This document shows positions 51,297-62,690 of a stretch of DNA of 64,000 bases, one piece after another; position 1 is the stretch's first letter, and each line of letters begins with the position of its first letter. The DNA comes from Siphonodentalium dalli (lineage: Eukaryota; Mollusca; Scaphopoda; Gadilida; Siphonodentaliidae), in NCBI GenBank assembly GCA_032622095.1, contig CP136062.1:227184578-227248577 (forward strand), read 5' to 3'. The notes beneath the pieces were generated by a model, which saw only the letters and a list, made by a program, of their open reading frames with translations, was not told the DNA's origin and searched no databases. A program made the position numbers and the translations under genes.

Positions 51297-51645
51297 CTAA
51301 CGTGTGCGGTTATAGAATGCCTCAGGAGAGCCTAAAGAAGGGCATAACCCTTTTAATGAATAGTGAAAGATTTTGTGTTCTCTTCCCCTTTCCCGAATTG
51401 AATATAGTTCATTCAATTTAATAATATTCGGTTTTCGGTAGAAGTTGGGTTTTATATATTTCTCTCGTAGAGTCTGTAACGCAGGGCATTTTAAAATTAC
51501 ATGGAATTCATAACCGAGTACTAAGTTACATAAAGTACTCTTTCTATCTAAGTAATCTGAACCTACCCTGGATCCCGATTCAACTGGTAAGTAGTGATTT
51601 CTGTTCCTGAACCGTAAACAAATATTTGGCACACCCACCGTCATC
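51297..51645 (-). mobile_element. 5'-truncated LINE, C-terminal zinc-knuckle region
   Basis: 116 codons open on the minus strand to a stop at 51297. The peptide has LRFRNRNHYLPVESG, then STLCNLVLGYEFHVILKCP, LREKYIKPNFYRKPN and IKLNEL. This is the C-terminal cysteine/histidine region of Jockey/CR1-type LINE ORF2 proteins (R-x-R-N-H-x-L-P-x-E, then C-x2-C...H...C). The first cysteine of the usual pair is replaced by serine. It is a different family from the relic at 41780-44765, whose C-terminus has the RGH / W-N-x-L-P type. The RT core is missing. Confidence 0.85.
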
Positions 51646-51719
51646 ACAATATAGATCAGCAGTCTCTGTCAGGTTTGTTCTTTGCATTTATTTTTAATTT
51701 TAAAAACACGCACAAATGT

Positions 51720-51795
51720 GGCATTTAAAGGTACTCAATCCGATTAGATGTCCACATATAATCAGATTCCAACAACAATTTTTTTTTTAAATGCC
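51720..51795 (-). repeat. Short dispersed repeat with GGCATTTAAA ends, second copy
   Basis: Inverted relative of 1384-1465. Starts GGCATTTAAAGGTACTCAAT and ends TTTAAATGCC, so its termini are a 10-bp inverted repeat. Lies between the flanking direct repeats of the LINE fragment. Confidence 0.6.
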
Positions 51796-51899
51796 GCTTC
51801 TGTTATCAGAATCGAGTAATTGCTCAAAATTAATGCTAACCACAGTCCACTATATCATAAAATTGCCCAAAACCTGTTATTTATCAACATTTTGTTCAA

Positions 51900-51935
51900 C
51901 GATAACTTCTAGCGTAAGACAAACTTTAGACAAAG
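51900..51935. repeat. Direct repeat flanking LINE fragment, right
   Basis: GATAACTTCTAGCGTAAGAC and following bases, matching 51137-51172 with two or three differences. Confidence 0.75.
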
Positions 51936-52313
51936 ACGTGCAGACGTGCATGACAAGTGGAGCATACTGAGATGTGATGTTGCCATTCGTGATAGTCTAT
52001 AGACATATATACGTCGGTGCCTTTTTTCGCATATATGTGTAACTGAACCTGACCCATATCTTAACACATTTATAGGTAGACCGTATTCGAATATACGGCA
52101 TCACCCCTGTGAAACGGTCCTGTACAGCGAGGTATAGCAGTGCATGGTTGTGGTACTATGTAAACGCGTTCGCAGGGGACCCAAATCACACCGGTAGAAG
52201 ATATCACGAATTGTCTTCAGCGAACATATATAAGGATATAAGACATAATGGGTGAGTTATTCCTATAGGGAATTTCATATAATTACCACAGATGACATAG
52301 ATGCAATCAGGAT

Positions 52314-52932
52314 CCATAAACACTGCGAGCAGGGCCATTCAACATAAACACTGCGAGCAGGGCCATTCAACATAAACACTGCGAGAAGGGCCATTCAACA
52401 TAAACACTGCGAGCAGGGCCAGTCAACATAAACACTGCGAGCAGGGCCATTCAACATAAACACTGCGAGCAGGGCCAGTCAACATAAACACTGCGAGCAG
52501 GGCCATTCAACATAAACACTGCGAGCAGGGCCAGTCAACATAAACACTGCGAGCAGGGCCATTCAACATAAACACTGCGAGCAGGGCCATTCAACATAAA
52601 CACTGCGAGCAGGGCCATTCAACATAAACACTGCGAGCAGGGACATTCAACATAAACACTGCGAGCAGGGCCATTCAACATAAACACTGCGAGCAGGGCC
52701 ATTCAACATAAACACTGCCAGCAGGGCCAGTCAACATAAACACTGCGAGCAGGGCCAGTCAACATAAACACTGCGAGCAGGGCCATTCAACATAAACACT
52801 GCGAGCAGGGCCATTTAACATAAACACTGCGAGCAGGGCCATTCAACATAAACACTGCGAGCAGGGCCATTCAACATAAACACTGCGAGAAGGGCCAGTC
52901 AACATAAACACTGCGAGCAGGGCCATTCAACA
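52314..52932. repeat. 28-bp minisatellite, 22 copies
   Basis: Units contain CATAAACACTGCGAGCAGGG followed by CCATTCAA or CCAGTCAA. Very homogeneous (few point variants), period exactly 28 bp. Unrelated in sequence to the 28-bp array at 2825. Confidence 0.97.
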
Positions 52933-53345
52933 GTTTCTTTAATTTAAAAAAATAGCAGTTAAATAATAACGTATTACTCGCCGTTCAGAATACAAGTATA
53001 TATATGGGAACAATTACTAATGAACCATTCGACGTCTATTTTAATATATTATTTTTTGTCTTTTGTCAAAGATAATCAGTATTTTCTTATTAAAAATGGG
53101 ATATGAATACATAAAGTGTGGAGTGTCAACGTTATATCTAAATGGATGTTAACACAAAAGCACTATATTCTGCATAGGTTATTTTGTAGTTCACTCGCCG
53201 CTAACATGTTCTAAGATGTTTGTTCACGCCGCGTGTTTCTTCCATCTGTGTGTGGCATTTGCTTTCATTTTACATGTACTACCCAAACTGTTCCCTGCGA
53301 CCATGAGCTTAACCACTGCTACCTCGCTGTACATGACCGGTTCAC

Positions 53346-53378
53346 GGGGGTGGGGGGGGGGGGGGGGGGGGGGGGGGG
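53346..53378 (+). repeat. Poly-G tract (5 + 27 G)
   Basis: A run of 27 G at 53352-53378 preceded by GGGGGT. Capable of G-quadruplex formation. Its length is likely unreliable in sequencing. Confidence 0.9.
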
Positions 53379-53563
53379 TAGGCATATTATCACAAATATT
53401 AGCACATTACTGGACAGTGGACTAGTATATTACTTGTCTAATGCTGATGCAGAACCTATACACTGCACACCTGGCTGCTGGCTGATCTACGGACTAATGT
53501 CACAAAACAGTTCCACAACAAGCATGGGCACATTGAGCAAGATAAAAACACATGATACTAGAT

Positions 53564-54326
53564 AAAAGGGGTGCTGTATACACCAAATCCGATCATTTAT
53601 GGGAACATCTCCTTCCATACTCAACAGAATATAATTATGCAACAAATGAATAAATTTGAGCCATGCATGGGTGAGTGCAAAATACACGCATGTGCTCTAT
53701 GAACGACGCAAATGGCAAATTATATGAAAATGACTCCAGCCATTAATTCATTTTCATGATAATTACATGCTGTTTTAAATCGTTCATAGAGCATATGTGT
53801 ATATTTTTCACTAACTCATGGCTCAAATTCATTCATTGGTGGCATATATGCTACTTAATATATAGATAGAACGACACAAGTGTGTGAACTGGGTTATTGC
53901 ACGAGTTTGTTGTGACGCGATGGTAAAACGAGAACCGGAGGTTAGCGGCACGACAAACGAGTGCAATAACGTTAACATTTCACACTTGTAACTGTGTTGT
54001 TCTTTGTTTATTGCACACTCTGAAGATTGCAGCTTGTACATACTAACATTTATGTCGATATTGTTTGTATTTAATTGAACAAACGTGTTCTTAATGCAGA
54101 CTATACCCCATAATTTAGCGAAGACATTTTCTGTCAAAGTTGACGTCGCCAGTGACGTTGTTGACGTAATATGTTTGTATTGTTCAAGAACAATACACAT
54201 TTTTTTATTGAACATTTCAATTCTTCTGTATTTTGCTGTATTTCGCACAAATAAGCAATTGGGTGTGCAATAAAAAAGGAGATGGTCCCATAAATGGCCG
54301 GATTTTGTGTACAGTGCCCCTTTTAA
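53564..54326 (+). mobile_element. Foldback element E, copy 1 (both termini present)
   Basis: 763 bp with inverted termini of about 50 bp: left AAAAGGGGTGCTGTATACAC with CATTTATGGGAACATCTCC, right the complement of AAAAGGGGCACTGTACACAA with CATTTATGGGACCATCTCC. The inner left part is itself a palindrome (GAATTTGAGCCATG near 53655 against CATGGCTCAAATTC near 53818). Two more inverted repeats lie further in: 53874-53990 with arms GTTATTGCACGAGT / AACGAGTGCAATAAC, and TTTATTGCACAC (54007) against GTGTGCAATAAA (about 54262). A 193-codon minus-strand open frame covers much of it but shows no transposase motif. Target site not clear here; copies 2 and 3 suggest TTAA. Confidence 0.72.
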
Positions 54327-54392
54327 GCAAGTATTATTGGCCGAGACTTTACAAGAAACTAAACTTCTATATAAATATAAATGCGTGACCAG

Positions 54393-54764
54393 CAGGGGCG
54401 CCGGAAGCATCCAAGGGCCGGGGGGCAGAGCCTACAAAAAGGGCACTTTTCCGCAAAAAAGGGCATTTTCTCCGCAAACTCGGGAAAATAACCATAAATT
54501 CATTGGCAAAAATCCCTATTTTAATGGTATTTGTCGGTTTTTATGGCCGTTTTGTGATAAAATTGACAAAAAATTAATATTCCTTTTGAAATTGGTGGTA
54601 TTTGGACCAAAAAAGTCACATTTTGCTATAAAAACACGAGATTAAACACACAAAAAGCATTTTCTGTCTCCAGAAAAAGGGCAAGTCCTGCCCCCGCTCG
54701 CCCCCCTTGGTCAAGGGCAGGGGGGGTCAGCTGCCACCTCTGCCCCCATCTTCCGGCGCCCCTG
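54393..54764 (+). mobile_element. hAT-like MITE F, copy 1
   Basis: 372 bp with inverted termini CAGGGGCGCCGGAAG / CTTCCGGCGCCCCTG and an exact 8-bp target duplication GTGACCAG at 54385-54392 and 54765-54772. An 8-bp duplication and CAGGG termini are diagnostic of hAT elements. Non-coding interior with AAAAAGGGCACTTTTC and CTATAAAAACACGAGATTAA. Sister copy at 62826-63222. Confidence 0.93.
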
Positions 54765-54772
54765 GTGACCAG

Positions 54773-56363
54773 GGAAGTTATACGTCCCTTTAGCGACCAA
54801 TCGCCTAACACCCAGGAAACAGATAGGTCTTGACATTTAGGGGGAATAGAGATAGAACACCCAGCACATTCGGGCTCATTGTGATGACGTCATTATTATT
54901 ACATTGCATAATATCGGGTTATAATAAGAGAATCAAGTCACCCATGGCGATGCGGAATTCTTGAACAAGTGTGATGTTAATGATATGTTAATCATCCACT
55001 TAATGGACATGTTATCTGTTTGAACAGGCGCGTGCCACGTGCAGACCTGCGCACTGGAATAAACAGACGATGCGCGATGTCCGAATCGATCGATCAGGAA
55101 CGACAACTGTTGCCAATTATCGTTTGGTTTATGTTTGGATGAGTATTTAATGTTGCACCCTTCAGAAGACGGACACTGCAGCCTGATGTCCAGTCTTTGA
55201 TTATTGCTCTTAATTAGTCTTTAATGTTTGCCGACAAGTCAAATGAATGGGCGATCATAACAAATTGCTCGTTTTACAAGCAGCAGAACATGTTGATTTG
55301 TAACAGGTAACCAGATATATCGTACCTACATGATCGCACAAGAAGAGCGTTCAGCGACCACGGCAAAGTCCGAAGTCTCATCATTCGGTCTTATAATGCT
55401 ATAAATATATTGACGTATATACTTATCTGAGTACGACTCGCACGAATTCTGATATAGCATAAAAACATACAATATACATAGATGATAGAATAGGCTAAGC
55501 ACGTTATATATAGATATTGTCACTTATTGGAGGTAAATACACAGGTCCCTGGCAAAATGTGTCCTTAAGACTTATAGTACCTTAGGTTATTGAGGAAACA
55601 TTGTGTAAGGGACATGTGGGTAAATCCAGGATATTTATAATGGGGTCAATGGCATGGCTATATTCTATACAATAGTTTAGTGGTTTTGTGTGGAAAATAT
55701 GAAAAAGACATTGGATATTTCACTGAGCCACCTGGGGAGGATTGCACGACGAAGTTGGGATACTGATACTCCCCATGCACACACATCCTGAAATGTCTTG
55801 TGTGGCAAGAGCTAGACTCTATGGTATACGATTCCTTATTTCAAAACAACTTGTCACGTATAGGCGTACGAGCGCCAGAATTGTTAGGGGGCTGAGACTT
55901 TTTGCCATAATTATTTTTACATGATATTATGCATGTATTATATATAGAAATATAACATAATAGATGCAAATTAACCTTAAATATGTACAATCGGGCAGAA
56001 ATGTGAAATATACTGCAATGTGCCACGATTTCCCCCTGAAATATCATTAAATTTGTCCGGAAATTGCTCGAATTTGACCGAAAATATCTCAAAATTGCCC
56101 GAGAATTGCTCGAATTGCCCCGCCGTGCATGGCCCGTACGGCTATGTATTTGTGAGTTAGTAACTCAAATTATGTTTTCTGATCTGACGTTTCACATGTG
56201 ACTACGGGAAGCTATGCGAGCAAAGATAACAATGAAAAGAAAGTTCAATGTTAACCTTTCCTGTACTAAATGGATTCTCCCATTCAGTTATTAAAGTATA
56301 CATTGGAATGGTCCATTATTCATCTGGAGGGGTGTTCAGGAAATGTAAGCGGACAACGGGTAA
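54773..56363. other. No recognisable feature
   Basis: Spacer. Loosely repeated AAATTGCTCGAATT-type words at 56030-56125 may be an eroded short tandem repeat. No coding region recognised. Confidence 0.5.
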
Positions 56364-56367
56364 TTAA

Positions 56368-56801
56368 CCCTTTCAGTGCCAGGTCAGATTTTTTTATCAA
56401 TCCATATACCCTGTGCCAATGCATTCTCTTATATATGCGAGTTGACCATAGGTCGCCTCGCATATATAAGAGAATGAATTGGCCTAACAATTTTTCATAA
56501 TTTTTTATTATTTTTTACAATTTTTCACAATTTTAATAACTTTTTATTATATTCTTTAACAGACTTATTTTGTAGGTTTAGTGCCAGGGAATCTTACGTT
56601 TTTCATGGGCATCAACATTATTACTATGAATACTTGGTGATAGTTTTGAGTTATAAAATGCCCCTAAGGTTTTAACCAGTTTGTTTTTAAATTCGCTATA
56701 GCACGCTTAACCATACCCAAAACAAATTCAACCCAAAAAAAGGGCCGATTTTACAGACCGTAAATTAGGGCCGATGAGATCGGCCCCTGGCACTGAAAGG
56801 G
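56368..56801 (+). mobile_element. piggyBac-like MITE, family 1, second copy
   Basis: 434 bp with exact TTAA at 56364-56367 and 56802-56805. Termini CCCTTTCAGTGCCAGG and CCTGGCACTGAAAGGG. Same orientation and internal order as 1601-2042, but with the complete hairpin (about 56416-56484) that the other copy has lost half of. Confidence 0.92.
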
Positions 56802-56881
56802 TTAATAGAAAGTTCAGAATGATTCCTATTCAATGATGGTCAATTTTCAGATAATAAGGTAGGTTGTTGAGCTTATTATCT

Positions 56882-56980
56882 GAGCATTCCCCAAGGGATT
56901 ATTTAGCAATTATAATTTAGTTTATAATCGGAGCATTCCCGAAGGGATTATTTAGCAATGATAGTTTAGTTTATAATGAA
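56882..56980. repeat. 49-bp tandem duplication
   Basis: Two copies starting GAGCATTCCC, each with AAGGGATTATTTAGCAAT and TTTAGTTTATAAT. Confidence 0.85.
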
Positions 56981-57386
56981 CTTCTAATTATGTAGAAGTA
57001 ATTAGGAAGGAGTGATATATCAATAAATACACTCTTGTGACTAGGTTTTCTGCACAAAATGTGTAGCCCTGCTGCACAATCATTCATATTTGATCTTAAA
57101 CATATTTGTATAGTATATGTGTAGTTTTATATACATACCTGCAATTTTACACAATAAATGGGTCAATTTCTACACATTTATACACAAAGGTGTGCATAAA
57201 ATCAAGAATGTAAGTTCAGTATTCAGGCCTGGGGGTATGTAGTATTGATATATGGAGATTTATATGTTAAAACTTTCATGGCGTACAATGGTACGTAATA
57301 TTTCGCTCTGTAATGTGTGAGTTTTTGTTTTAACTGAACAAACCAGGGTCGTGGCGTAGTTGCAACAGTCACACAAAAGAGTCTAA

Positions 57387-58857
57387 GGGTTGATACACAC
57401 ATGCATGTAATCTCTGTAAATGTCGTGTATTTGTCCTTTTACATGGATCATACAGACCATGTAATATGTGTCCGCTGACAACCCAATCATTGCGGCTGTT
57501 TGACCACAGTGAGCCAAGCTCTGAATGTGCAGAGAGCCGTTGACTGAACGAAGTCGTCAGACCGCTTAAGATAATTGTTCCCGCGATAACCCAAATGTTG
57601 AACTTTCTGTTTAAATCATTGTAAGTCCTCTCTTGATTGTTATACCAGTGATGGCCCCATGATTTCCCCAACGCTTGGGCTATGATCCCCAACATGGGGG
57701 GCTATATTATCACGGAAGCTACCGGACTTCCCATTGCATATTACCTCGACGGGTGGGTGGGGGCATGCAGCACGCTAAGTCCTGACCCCCTCCACACATG
57801 AAGCCACCCCTGACTTATAAATATTGTAGTTGACAGTCATTTCTGTCGTGTCTGTTTGCTACGAGTGATTAATATAATATTCAGCAATTTATGCTATTCA
57901 TATAATTATGAACATAGTATTACAGCTTTATATTTGAGAGTAAGAAGGTGGTGTTGCTGTGTGTCTTCATTCGGGGAAAAGGGTTGTCTAGCTGTACGAG
58001 CTCCCAACTACGTCACCTTTCCTCTCTTGTGTTATATATGTATACGCAAAATTTACAACTATGGAATATTTAAGTTAAACATATTGTACATTAATGCCGG
58101 ATGATACATTCAACTAAATCCATTCGTTATTCGAAGCTTTCGAGAACCAGCCCCTCCCTCAATAATGGATTATGGTCCAAAATATTATAATTCAAGCGTG
58201 TACAAGCTAAAATAGTAACAGTTAGGAACTTGTTCAACCTTTAATTTGGTTTGAGAAACATATACTGTTATGTAAATTCTGCCATGGGTGAAAAAAAAAA
58301 ATATATATATTTGCATGGAAATCCCAATTGAATGTTATCACATGCGCTCGCTCTGAAAATATCCGAGGAATCTCAACGAACCGGTATTGTCTGTCTTAAT
58401 TTTCCAATGCCTGTTATGCATGGCATGAGAGCACCGCATCGGATTGTTATTGGGACATTAAAGACTCGTGTATCATAATCGCCATAAAAGAGCTTCAAAT
58501 TTTGCACATTTTATTTTTATTTTGGATGACCCTGAAATGACGAGAAATAAATCAAGTATAAAATCGACGGACTCAAATCCACTTTTCGAAATGAATTATA
58601 ACTCGTGAAAAATAGCAACAGATATCAGATAGTATTTATTCATTTCGGCATCCATAAAAGAATTTATGACTGGCCTGAATTTTTTTGATTGCAGTTATAG
58701 TTTGATAATGGCTTATAACTACTCATTGGTCACGCCTGTTGAAATGGACCGATCGCGCGCAGGCGATTAATACTATCAATGATTGGTGTGACCATGTAAA
58801 ATACATGGAATACATGGATTTTACATACAGAAATTACATGCATGTGTGTATACACCC
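57387..58857 (+). mobile_element. Harbinger-like non-autonomous DNA transposon, complete (copy C)
   Basis: 1,471 bp bounded by TAA at 57384-57386 and 58858-58860. The left terminus GGGTTGATACACACATGCAT pairs with the right terminus ATGCATGTGTGTATACACCC. The left half matches 1-651 (reverse), and both ends match 655-1253. Open frames at 57369-57695 and 57856-58104 are short and show no transposase or Myb-like motif, so it must be mobilised in trans. TAA target and GGG...CCC ends indicate PIF/Harbinger. Confidence 0.85.
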
Positions 58858-58860
58858 TAA

Positions 58861-59582
58861 GGGCAGTAATCGCCACAAAAGTTTAAACAACTAAATCCTC
58901 ATCGTTCGTGAATACTATATCCACAAGTCGGAATTCTTAACTATAACATTCCTTGTCTACGATCGCTGTAGATTGTATTCCGATTCTCAAGCTTCTCTTA
59001 TTGGCCGTCGTGCAGCAGAATACATGAAACAGACGGCACCACAATGCGCATGCTCTACGCTCTTACACAATCGTGTGTAACAAAATATACACAATATGTG
59101 TAGAACTGCTCTTGGTCAATGTAATGATATGTAAAACTACACATTGCTGTGTGTATTAACCGGGTTTGCACATTTGATGTGCAATCGTTTCTACACATTA
59201 GTTTTAAGAGTGTATAAACCTATCCTCGTGTAAATATGTGTATATGATGATGAGAATCGTATACGAGATATCTCCACGAGTCTTTGACGAGTGAAAATTT
59301 TTAGTAAAGTATTATCACCATGAAATAACCTACTTATAGCACACAATAGGAAATGTATTATTTACTGAATTTAAAATCAACAACTGCCCAATTTCGTCTT
59401 GATAAAACACGGATGATCAGTATACTCATACATGCGTGCATGATATCGGCCTAATCAACAGTTTTCAACACTACCTGGACAATTAGATAGAAAGTATTTT
59501 CTGTCACGTCGCTAGATATAAGACACCAGACACGCACGGGGCATTGTGATTTGTGGAGGTAATTATTGAACTTTTTTTGTTT
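58861..59582. other. No clear feature; short TACACA-rich inverted words
   Basis: 59060-59240 is rich in words such as TACACAATATGTGTAGAA and CTACACATTGCTGTGTG, as is 57040-57190. This may be a poorly conserved repeat family with small hairpins, not further resolved. Confidence 0.35.
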
Positions 59583-59787
59583 ATTAAAGGGGTATAATTT
59601 ACACTAAATCCGACCAGAGTTGGGACCATCTCCTTTTATACTCAACAGATTATATGCAACAAATGAATGAATTTGAGCCATGGATTAGTACAAAATCATG
59701 TGCTCTTTATATGAACGATGCAAACAACATGGTAATTATAATGAAAACGAATGTATGACTGGGGTCATAAAATTCATTTTCATTATA

Positions 59788-60294
59788 TTTACATACTAAG
59801 TGTTGTCATCTCTAAATCCAGCATTCTGATTGGTCGGCGCCCACATGGCTAGTTGCAGTTATTTCTCGGTGAATGCGGAACGCCTCATAACACCAAGCTC
59901 ATAACACCATCGATACGTCATTGGGTTTGGAAAGACGAACGCGTAATGTTTTGGGCGCATTTGGACTCGCGCAGGATTGACTTAATACATCATCGGGTTT
60001 CAATATGAAGAGAAATTGTTCCTATTAACTATTGCCAAGGGTGCTATTTGGGTATTTTGGGCTGTTTTTGTCACGATACACTTTTCGATTAAATACATTT
60101 ACAAAAGTGGCTTTTTCGCTAAATGTATATAAATATAAGGATTAACTGTCATGTGGAGTATTTTTATGGAGATGTAACCGTGAGGTAAGTGGTCATAACT
60201 TGTATGTAAAACCCTTCAGGTTTTACACAAGTTATGTCCACTTACCTCACGGTTACATCTCCATAAAAACAGTCCACATGACAGTTAATCCTTA
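59788..60294 (-). mobile_element. 507-bp hairpin-bearing element D, copy 3
   Basis: Inverted relative of 11189-11695, same length and ends, flanked by TATA at 59784-59787 and 60295-60298. The hairpin is at 60136-60294 with the GTAAAACCC...GGGTTTTAC apex. It sits in the centre of foldback element E; removing it and one TATA restores a continuous ATTTTCATTATAATTACC centre like that of the other copies. Confidence 0.82.
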
Positions 60295-60352
60295 TATAAT
60301 TACCACGTTGTTTGCATCGTTCATAGAACACATAAGTGTATTTTGCACTAAT

Positions 60353-60461
60353 CCATGGCTCAAATTCATTCATTTGTTCATTCATTCACTAATCCATGGC
60401 TCAAATTCATTCATTTGTTCATTCATTCACTAATCCATGGCTCAAATTCATTCATTTGTTG
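60353..60461. repeat. 41-bp tandem repeat, nearly 3 copies
   Basis: Units start CCATGGCTCAAATTCATTCA at 60353, 60394 and 60435. The source is one stretch of the right arm of element E. Confidence 0.95.
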
Positions 60462-60594
60462 CATATATTTACCATGTTGTTTGAGATATGCTGTGTCTTT
60501 TTGCACACATACCATACGACAATGACCAATTCAGCCCTGTCATGACGAGATCTGCGCTAGTGCAGCATTATAGATCATGTGCCATTGCAATCTA

Positions 60595-60770
60595 TATACT
60601 AATAAAACTCAATTCTGTTTTGTTCGTTTCGTTGTTTGTCCGCTTGTATAGGCGATCAAACGACTGGATCATCACAGCTGAATTTTTTTTATATAGTGGT
60701 AATTTGACTCGGTGAGCATTATAAATAGGTACTGTGTACCTCAGATGAGACTCCACACGGAATGTAGTTA
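60595..60770 (-). repeat. Dispersed repeat J, second copy
   Basis: Reverse-orientation match to 37556-37755: CTAATAAAACTCAATTCTG, then GTTTGTCCGC, TAATTTGAC and TGAGACTCC. Possible retrotransposon 3' end; no coding sequence. Confidence 0.5.
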
Positions 60771-60799
60771 ACATGTTGTGCACAACATATCAAATGGAA

Positions 60800-62320
60800 G
60801 ATATACAAGAAAAATACTGACAGGACACCACTGACAATAATATAAGCTTTGAAAGCTTTCGCGGTGTCTTAAAAATTAACTCACAAAATCGGTATTAAAT
60901 GGGTCAAAATTGTTGTGTTACAAGATGTATTCATGATTCGAGAGCTCCAACTAAAACAACATTCATAATCTAACTTAATTTATTGGTGTGGGGGCAAGTG
61001 TAGAGAATTGAGGTTCTTGTATACTATTTTAGTAGAAGCAAGTCATATACATGAAAATGAAGCTTAGGTTCCAAAGAATCTTTTTAGATTCTATTCCAAT
61101 TTTTTAATCTACGTGACATTGAAATTCAAGATGGCCGCCAAAATCACAATTTTTGCCATAAAATCACTCGTTCTGAGATTTGACACATTCATTTGTGAAA
61201 TAAAACCAAGTTAACATACTATAAAAACATTATTTCATAACTGTTCACATTTTAGTCACTAATTTCCATCATCTACCACATTTTTCATCGATGAAAAAAA
61301 GTCCTTGTTTTTATTGCAATTTATTTGTACGCAGTTGACCATACTTTAGGTTTAGTATTATTAACATGCTCATAGACATAGGCTTATAATTTGGTCACTT
61401 TTTTGCGATATATTCATTTTTTTAGATCATTAACAAGAATATATTGATGAACATTTAATGATTAATTATCTGAATATCAATTAAAAGAACATACTTTAGT
61501 AACAACAATATGGTGGTCTACATATAAGGCTGGAATTTCTCACTTTTTGTTCAACGATAATATCACGTAATTAGCCCCTAAATCCGGCATCATATGTTTA
61601 GTAAAACACATGTGTATTACCAGCACGCGCAGTGACGTAAGAGCTTAGCACAATGATGTTGATGCAATACCGGGACTTTATTATTATGTTAATTAGAATA
61701 TAAGTATGATATTCGATTTGTGTTGGGTTATTTAGTGTTGATTGAGATAAACATGGGTGATAAAGGATTTTGTCAACATGAAAATGAAGGTGTCTTTACT
61801 TCCTCTTTGGTTGTGATAAGGAGATCAATATTAATTTGTTTTAATCCCAGCCGTTTTGAGATGGTTTTTCTTCTGAAATGTGATTATGTATAAATTGGGA
61901 CTCAAATTCGTCATATTTATATACGAAATGTATTAACCTCGTCCACTACAGCTCGACTGAATCGAATTTAGTGCATTGTGCTAATAAATGTCGTATGTAA
62001 TTGGACTCATTGGAGATCCCCTATATCACTAATGGCTTTGGGCCTTTGCAATATTGTTAAAAATCCAAAGGTGAATTATAAGGAAGTTTATAAATAAGAA
62101 ATAAATCCATTTTGTTATTGATAATTAACCCAATTAATCACCAAAAACTGTATGAAGTAAATAGATCGGAATAGGCGAAGGCACCAATCCATTGTGATAT
62201 GTTCAACGGGTTTTAGTGCGTGAACAAACAATAATTTTCTCAAATACGATATATCGTGTCATTCGGGGAACATTCCTTACCACAGACACGTTAATGTGTA
62301 GACTAAAATCTAAATAAAAA
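60800..62320. other. No recognisable feature
   Basis: AT-rich spacer. AAGATGGCCGCC at about 61129 is a word often seen in animal repeats but is uninformative alone. Confidence 0.5.
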
Positions 62321-62340
62321 GCAGGTGGAACCCTTCATGA

Positions 62341-62680
62341 TATATCTTAAAATTGTTCTTGTAAATCGTATTTCAATAGCTTCGGGCAGTAATTGCTGCA
62401 GTCAAACACAGTTCTTGGACCCGTTATGCAGAGGAACCGCTCGTCACTGCATGCATGATGTGGTTGCGATTCAAAAGCGAATATTATTAGGTGTATTTTG
62501 GAGCGCAAACGCCACATTGGCTTTAACTCAATTAACTAATCACCCAAACTGGTAACAAAAAAAACCTGAATACATCTTAAAATTGTTCTTGTAAATCGAA
62601 TTTCAATAGCGAGCGGGGGATTCGGGCAGTTATTGCTGCAGTCAAACACAGTTCTTGGATTCGTTATGTGGAGGAGGAAC
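62341..62680. repeat. Tandem duplication with about 230-bp offset, containing a dispersed repeat
   Basis: TCTTAAAATTGTTCTTGTAA, ATTTCAATAGC, TTCGGGCAGT.ATTGCTGCAG and CAAACACAGTTCTTGGA occur at 62345-62440 and again at 62576-62680. Between them, 62468-62530 matches 5316-5385. Confidence 0.8.
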
Positions 62681-62690
62681 CATACATGAC

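Larger units (their letters stand above)
59583..60480 (+). mobile_element. Foldback element E, copy 2, with nested element D
   Basis: Begins with AAAGGGG after TTAA-like TATTAA at 59583. The left arm carries GCAACAAATGAATGAATTTG, AGCCATGGATTAG and GAACGATGCAAACAACATGG. The right arm repeats these inverted (CGTTGTTTGCATCGTTCATA at about 60305, then CTAATCCATGGCT). The arms are separated by the 507-bp element D (59788-60294). A 41-bp triplication expands the right arm at 60353. The distal terminus is not found. Confidence 0.75.

Noticed and set aside
53829-54410. 193-codon minus-strand open frame, the longest outside arrays apart from repeat artefacts
   Set aside because: It runs through the hairpins and one terminus of element E and out into the flank before the hAT MITE. 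No domain or transposase motif is seen.
61129-61150. AAGATGGCCGCC as a YY1-like or start-site element
   Set aside because: The word is common in animal repeats and no promoter or gene follows.
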